DNA of 64,000 nucleotides, from assembly GCF_901000735.1 (NCBI RefSeq), contig NC_081547.1, positions 4,960,001-5,024,000 on the forward strand, read 5' to 3'. The stretch comes from Corylus avellana (lineage: Eukaryota > Streptophyta > Magnoliopsida > Fagales > Betulaceae). A program made the translations under genes and the position numbers. This document shows, one piece after another, positions 59,900 to 64,000 of this stretch (position 1 is its first letter; the number at the start of each line of letters is the position of its first letter). The notes under the pieces are model-generated. The model was not told where the DNA came from. It saw only the letters and a list, made by a program, of their open reading frames with translations, and searched no databases.

Positions 59900-60260
59900 G
59901 GGTAAAGTCCACTTAACCCCCTCAAACTACCAGCATAATGATAATCTACCCCCTAAACTATTAATTGCGGCAATTTACCCTCAAAACTACAAAAACAATG
60001 ACAATATACCCCAAATTTTAACAACATGACAAAATTACCCTTACTAAAATAAAAAAAAAATACCAATTTTTTTTTTTCAAACTTTGAAGGACATTTTTGT
60101 CTTATTGAAAATTCTATAGGAGTAATTTCATCATTTTGCTAGAATTGTGGGGTACATTGTCATTGTTTGGTAGTTTGGGAGATAAATTGTTGTAATTGAT
60201 AGTTTGAGGGGTAGATTGTCATTGAAGTGATAGTTTGAAGGTGTTAAGTGAACTTTACCC
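59900..60260. mobile_element. MITE with perfect 9-bp target duplication
   Basis: Ends gggtaaagtccacttaaccc and (inverse of the right end) gggtaaagttcacttaacac, with arms of about 150 bp rich in 'aatctaccccctaaactatt'-like phrases. The duplication aaagtgtta lies at 59891-59899 and 60261-60269. Same style as 1382-1732 and 25341-25675. Confidence 0.92.
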
Positions 60261-60269
60261 AAAGTGTTA

Positions 60270-62650
60270 ATATAATGTATTCATCATCCTTTAATATATA
60301 TATATATATATTTCAATTTCACCAATCCATTAAGATTTTTCGTTAAATTCTGTCAAAATTTTCAAAATACTTTTTTTTTTTTTTTTTTTGATTGAAAGTT
60401 TCAAGCGTGGTATTTTTCAAATTCTGTTAAATTCCGACCAACACCTAAATTGTTGCAAATTTTTTCTTGAAAAAAAAAAAAGAAAAAAAAAAGGAGAGGT
60501 ATTTTGAAAATTTTGGCACCCCTCCGTTATGTTGAAATTGAAAAAATAATTGAAAGATGGATACATTAAACTAACATTTTTTTTTTTAAAGTTTTAAGGC
60601 TATAATTGTAAAAGTAATGAAAGATGGAAGGTAATAAGTGAAGCTTTTCCTTTTTATAAAAAAATAAAAAATTGGAAAAAAAAGATGTGAAAAATAGAAA
60701 TAGTTTTAAACACTTTCTGCGTTGGTTAAACACATAATGAAGGTTGTTACGTCAGCGTCATACTAAAATAAAGCGGGAGCTATTGATTTGGCGAAAAATG
60801 TCATACCATTATTATAAAGGTGTAAATAAAGTGTGAATATGTTGGATTTTAGGGTTCCACAATTATCGTCCGCTTCAAAAAAACCAAAACAAAGTTGATT
60901 TGACTCGACTGTTAAGGATGCACACAAAAGTTGTCTCTTTTCTGGTTTTTTTATTCTCCGTGAAATTACAGGAAATATATGAGCCACAGGCACATTACAT
61001 TTTTTAAATCATTTAAAAAGTTTTATTTTTATTTTTAATAGATTAACACAAGTGTATTTGCAAAATCATAAATAAAGCCTCAAAAAATAACTATTTCCTC
61101 CACATGTTCAATTTCTTTCAAATTCACAAAGATTGGTACGAGTTAATTGTGTAATAATTTGGTATTTAGTTCAATACTTTCAAAGTCTCTTTATTATTAT
61201 TTTTTTTAAGGGAAATCATCTCATTAATTGATGAAGGATCACGAGTATAAAGTTCTTACATCACAAAGCAAAAGTTCTGAGAAAATCGTAGCCGAAGTTA
61301 CAAGGTTATAAGTCATAGATACATACATAACAATTTGACATTCAATGCCTATCTATAACATCAAAATCTGCTAACTCATAACTAATCTTCAGTTGTAACA
61401 ACAAATCTGTTTCAAACAGACTCAACTCAATGCATAAGTAGCTCATATTCCTCGGCCCTGGAAGTGGAAAATCCCATACCGAAACTGATCCTCTTTAACC
61501 CAAAAGCCAAAAAATTGTTCACATCCACAATCCAAGGGTCTGGACAATCCTTATTCAAATAAGTTGCAAATAAACTGCAAAAAAAATAAATTAAAATACA
61601 GAAAAAAAAAACACAAAACCAGTAGACATCAACATTGGTGAAGCTCCCATGTCGGAGCGTGTAGGCCACACATTGGTGCATGGTGGCAGTGTTGCAGCGA
61701 GGAAGGCGGCGACAGGTGGTGAAGAGGCTGGAGAAGGCGGGATAGAGGCGCGTCGTTGTCCTGGCAAGCCCAAAAGGAACAGATTTAGCTTAGATCAGAC
61801 TAAATTTAAGACCCCTAAGGCAACCAGAACAAAGGATAAAAAAAAAAAAAAAAAAAAAAAAAAATGGTGCATAAGAGCAAAAGAAGGGGGGGATGGAAAA
61901 CCATTCCCCCTCCCTAAACCATAGGTCTCTTTATGATTGCATGTTTCATTTTTTTTTTAAGTTATGTTAATTTTAAAATTAATCTTAAACTATATATTTA
62001 TGATTCCCACAGGCGATGATGCCAAAAGCTTAGTGAATATAATATATAATAAACATAACAAAAAACTAGCCTTGTTGATTAGAAAACTCGACATAAAATC
62101 GTTCCTCATGAATAAAGCACATAGCATATCTTTCAAAGTCAACACACCTCTAAAGGTATATTTTGGTTCAGCCTCACCACTCTCAAGTATCTTAGTTCTG
62201 CCGGTGGGCAACATTAAATTATTCAATACTATAATATATAGGTTTGGCTTGGGTCCCCTTATAGACTTTGATCTGTCCGGATTAAGACACGTATCTTATA
62301 ACAAGATATAAAAGACACGTGTTGTAATTTTAACATATCCAGTTTCAACTCGATCTGCACCCAAATTAATCAAATTCATATCAAATATGTCGGGTAACGC
62401 TACAATCTACCCATCATTATTCTCCACATTAGACTATGTAATTGTTGTAATCGTCATCTCAAGTGACTTGCCGGCAATGTTAGCTTGTGAGATAAACTTA
62501 CGTACAATTTTAACCATGTGTATATAAGCTTTTGGACTTTCTTCTGTTGCAAGCCGATTTTTAAGAGTGAGCTCTACCCAAAATTTATATCATTTGGTAG
62601 TAGATCCAAACATCAGGGCACGAGTTTGAGTCACGGAGGGTCTCATAACT
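60270..62650. other. Intergenic, with a possible reversed retroelement tail
   Basis: From about 61200 the - strand reads tcaattaatgagatgatttccctt followed by an A run, like the 3' end of a plant LINE or similar retroelement inserted in reverse. The frame at 61649-61924 is Lys- and Gly-rich because of an A run and is not convincing. The rest is AT-rich with long homopolymers. Confidence 0.35.
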
Positions 62651-63034
62651 AGGGGTGAAAAAGCAGCTAACCACTAACCGCTTTTGAAGGCAGTTAGAAT
62701 AAATCGCTAACCGTTAACTGGCCGCTTATATATATATACATGAAACGATGTCGTTTTTGTGTTTAAAATTTTAAATATATATAAAAATCTAGAAATGATG
62801 TCGTATGATATTATTGTATTATAATATAAACGACATTGTTTTGATTTTTTTTAAACAAAAAAATTAAAATTAAAATTTTTAAATTTTTTTTCTTTTATAA
62901 AGCGGTTAGCGGTTATTAGAGTTACTAATAACCGGTTAATCGCTTAGGTGATTAGTGAATTTTGCTAACTGCCTAAGCAGTTACGGTTAATGGTTTTAGC
63001 CAATAACTACTAACTGAAACTATCTTTTCACCCT
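62651..63034. mobile_element. hAT-like MITE
   Basis: Ends aggggtgaaaaag and (inverse of the right end) agggtgaaaagat. The subterminal parts are rich in gctaaccgttaac / ggttaatcgc words on both sides, and there is a paired cgatgtcgttt / aaacgacatt. The TIR style is that of hAT MITEs, but no 8-bp duplication was found. Confidence 0.6.
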
Positions 63035-63504
63035 TATTCGTCACACCAATTGATAATTTTTAGATTAGAAAATAACTCTTGGGCAAGTTATATCATTCCT
63101 TCTCTATATATACACACGCGAGTTATTAAAGTCTCTAGGAATCTCTCCTTTTACTTATGCTGCATAGACTTTTGAAATTCTCTCCATGATGACGAAAACT
63201 TGTCAATGATACTTGCCACAACGAGGTTTACCCCCAATCCTAATAAAACTTCAACCCTAATTTATGTCACGAGTATTTAAAAGTCTTGAGTTGGCCCTTT
63301 AATACTTTTATCATCGAAAAAGTGATTGGTTCCATACTTCTTTGCACTTGCCTCTTCATCTGATATTTGCTCTATAATGCTTATTTATTTATTGGTAAGG
63401 AAGAAATAATATCATAATAATCTTAAAAATGAAGTTAAAGGTTTCTCTAGTTTATGAGTGTGAACACGCACGTGTGTGATCTCATGCTGGAGATTATCAT
63501 ACAT

Positions 63505-63826
63505 CATCCTGTTTCCCTCATCCCATGTGTGTGGATTGATAAATACAATTATTGTCGGAATTAGTTATTTAAAAATAATATTAATTGTTCATTAGTGTCT
63601 CATTAAGCCATGGAACTATCACTTTTAATCAACTAATTTTTAATTATTATTTATCAAAAATATCTCATCCTGTTTCCCTCACCCCATGTGTGTGGATTGA
63701 CAAATATAATTATTGTCGGAATTAGTTATTTAAAAATAATATTAATTGTTCATTAGTGTCTCATTAAGCCATGGAACTATCACTTTTAATCAACTAATTT
63801 ATAATTATCACAAAAATCTCATTTAG
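63505..63826 (+). repeat. Tandem duplication, 161-bp unit
   Basis: catcctgtttccctca at 63505 and again at 63666 opens two adjacent copies that differ at only a handful of positions until their last 25 bases. AT-rich, non-coding. Confidence 0.9.
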
Positions 63827-64000
63827 TCATTATTTATTTATCAATTTTAGTACTAAAATAGTCTAAATAGTTAGAAAATCAGTCATGTCAACTTCACACC
63901 AGTAGGAGCCAATATATCACATGGAATAACTTAATTTTCCAAAATGTCCCAACAAAATGGCAAAGAGTTGAAGAACTAGATGTTATTTCAACAACTAAAA

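Noticed and set aside
61649..61924. Lys-rich 91-codon frame
   Set aside because: Open mainly because of a 24-base A run; no conserved features.

Overview
The window is nuclear DNA from a flowering plant. The genes are intron-rich with GT/AG junctions, they sit in AT-rich DNA full of transposons and foldback elements, and their proteins (ACC synthase, exocyst SEC10, a group IIe WRKY factor) have clear plant relatives. The protein style suggests a woody eudicot, but I cannot name the species. Nothing bacterial, viral or organellar is evident.

Layout. (1) 1-8045: a foldback element, then a complete Mutator-like element (MULE, 502-8036) with terminal inverted repeats of about 180 bp and a perfect 9-bp target duplication. 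It carries a decayed MuDR-type transposase on the + strand and, convergent to it, an apparently intact three-exon gene for a GRF-type zinc-finger protein. (2) 8259-11444: a non-autonomous CACTA element with a 3-bp target duplication. (3) 13689-16409 (-): a four-exon type 1 ACC synthase gene, reconstructed as 484 codons in phase. (4) 16.5-28.9 kb: gene-free DNA with a ~117-bp tandem array, several MITEs and a pair of related ~700-bp repeats that end in poly(A). (5) 28894-34863 (-): a nine-exon TRAIP-like RING E3 ligase (591 aa) with a broken copia element in intron 2. (6) 36.66-37.39 kb: an internally deleted LINE. (7) 38797-51578 (+): exocyst SEC10 in 24 coding exons (835 aa), with a LINE fragment and two MITEs in its introns. 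(8) 57163-58424 (+): a WRKY22-like factor in three exons (333 aa), with W-box cores upstream. (9) 58.5-64 kb: gene-free, with MITEs and a 161-bp tandem duplication.

The four host genes are unrelated single-copy loci: ethylene synthesis, replication-linked ubiquitination, exocytosis and defence transcription. They form no pathway or cluster, although WRKY22-type factors and type 1 ACC synthases both lie downstream of stress MAP kinases in plants.

The least routine object is the MULE. Its two convergent genes, each starting near a terminal repeat, recall the mudrA/mudrB layout of maize MuDR, but the second gene encodes a GRF zinc finger, coiled coil and C-terminal membrane segment. All exon boundaries were derived by eye from splice consensus and reading phase.
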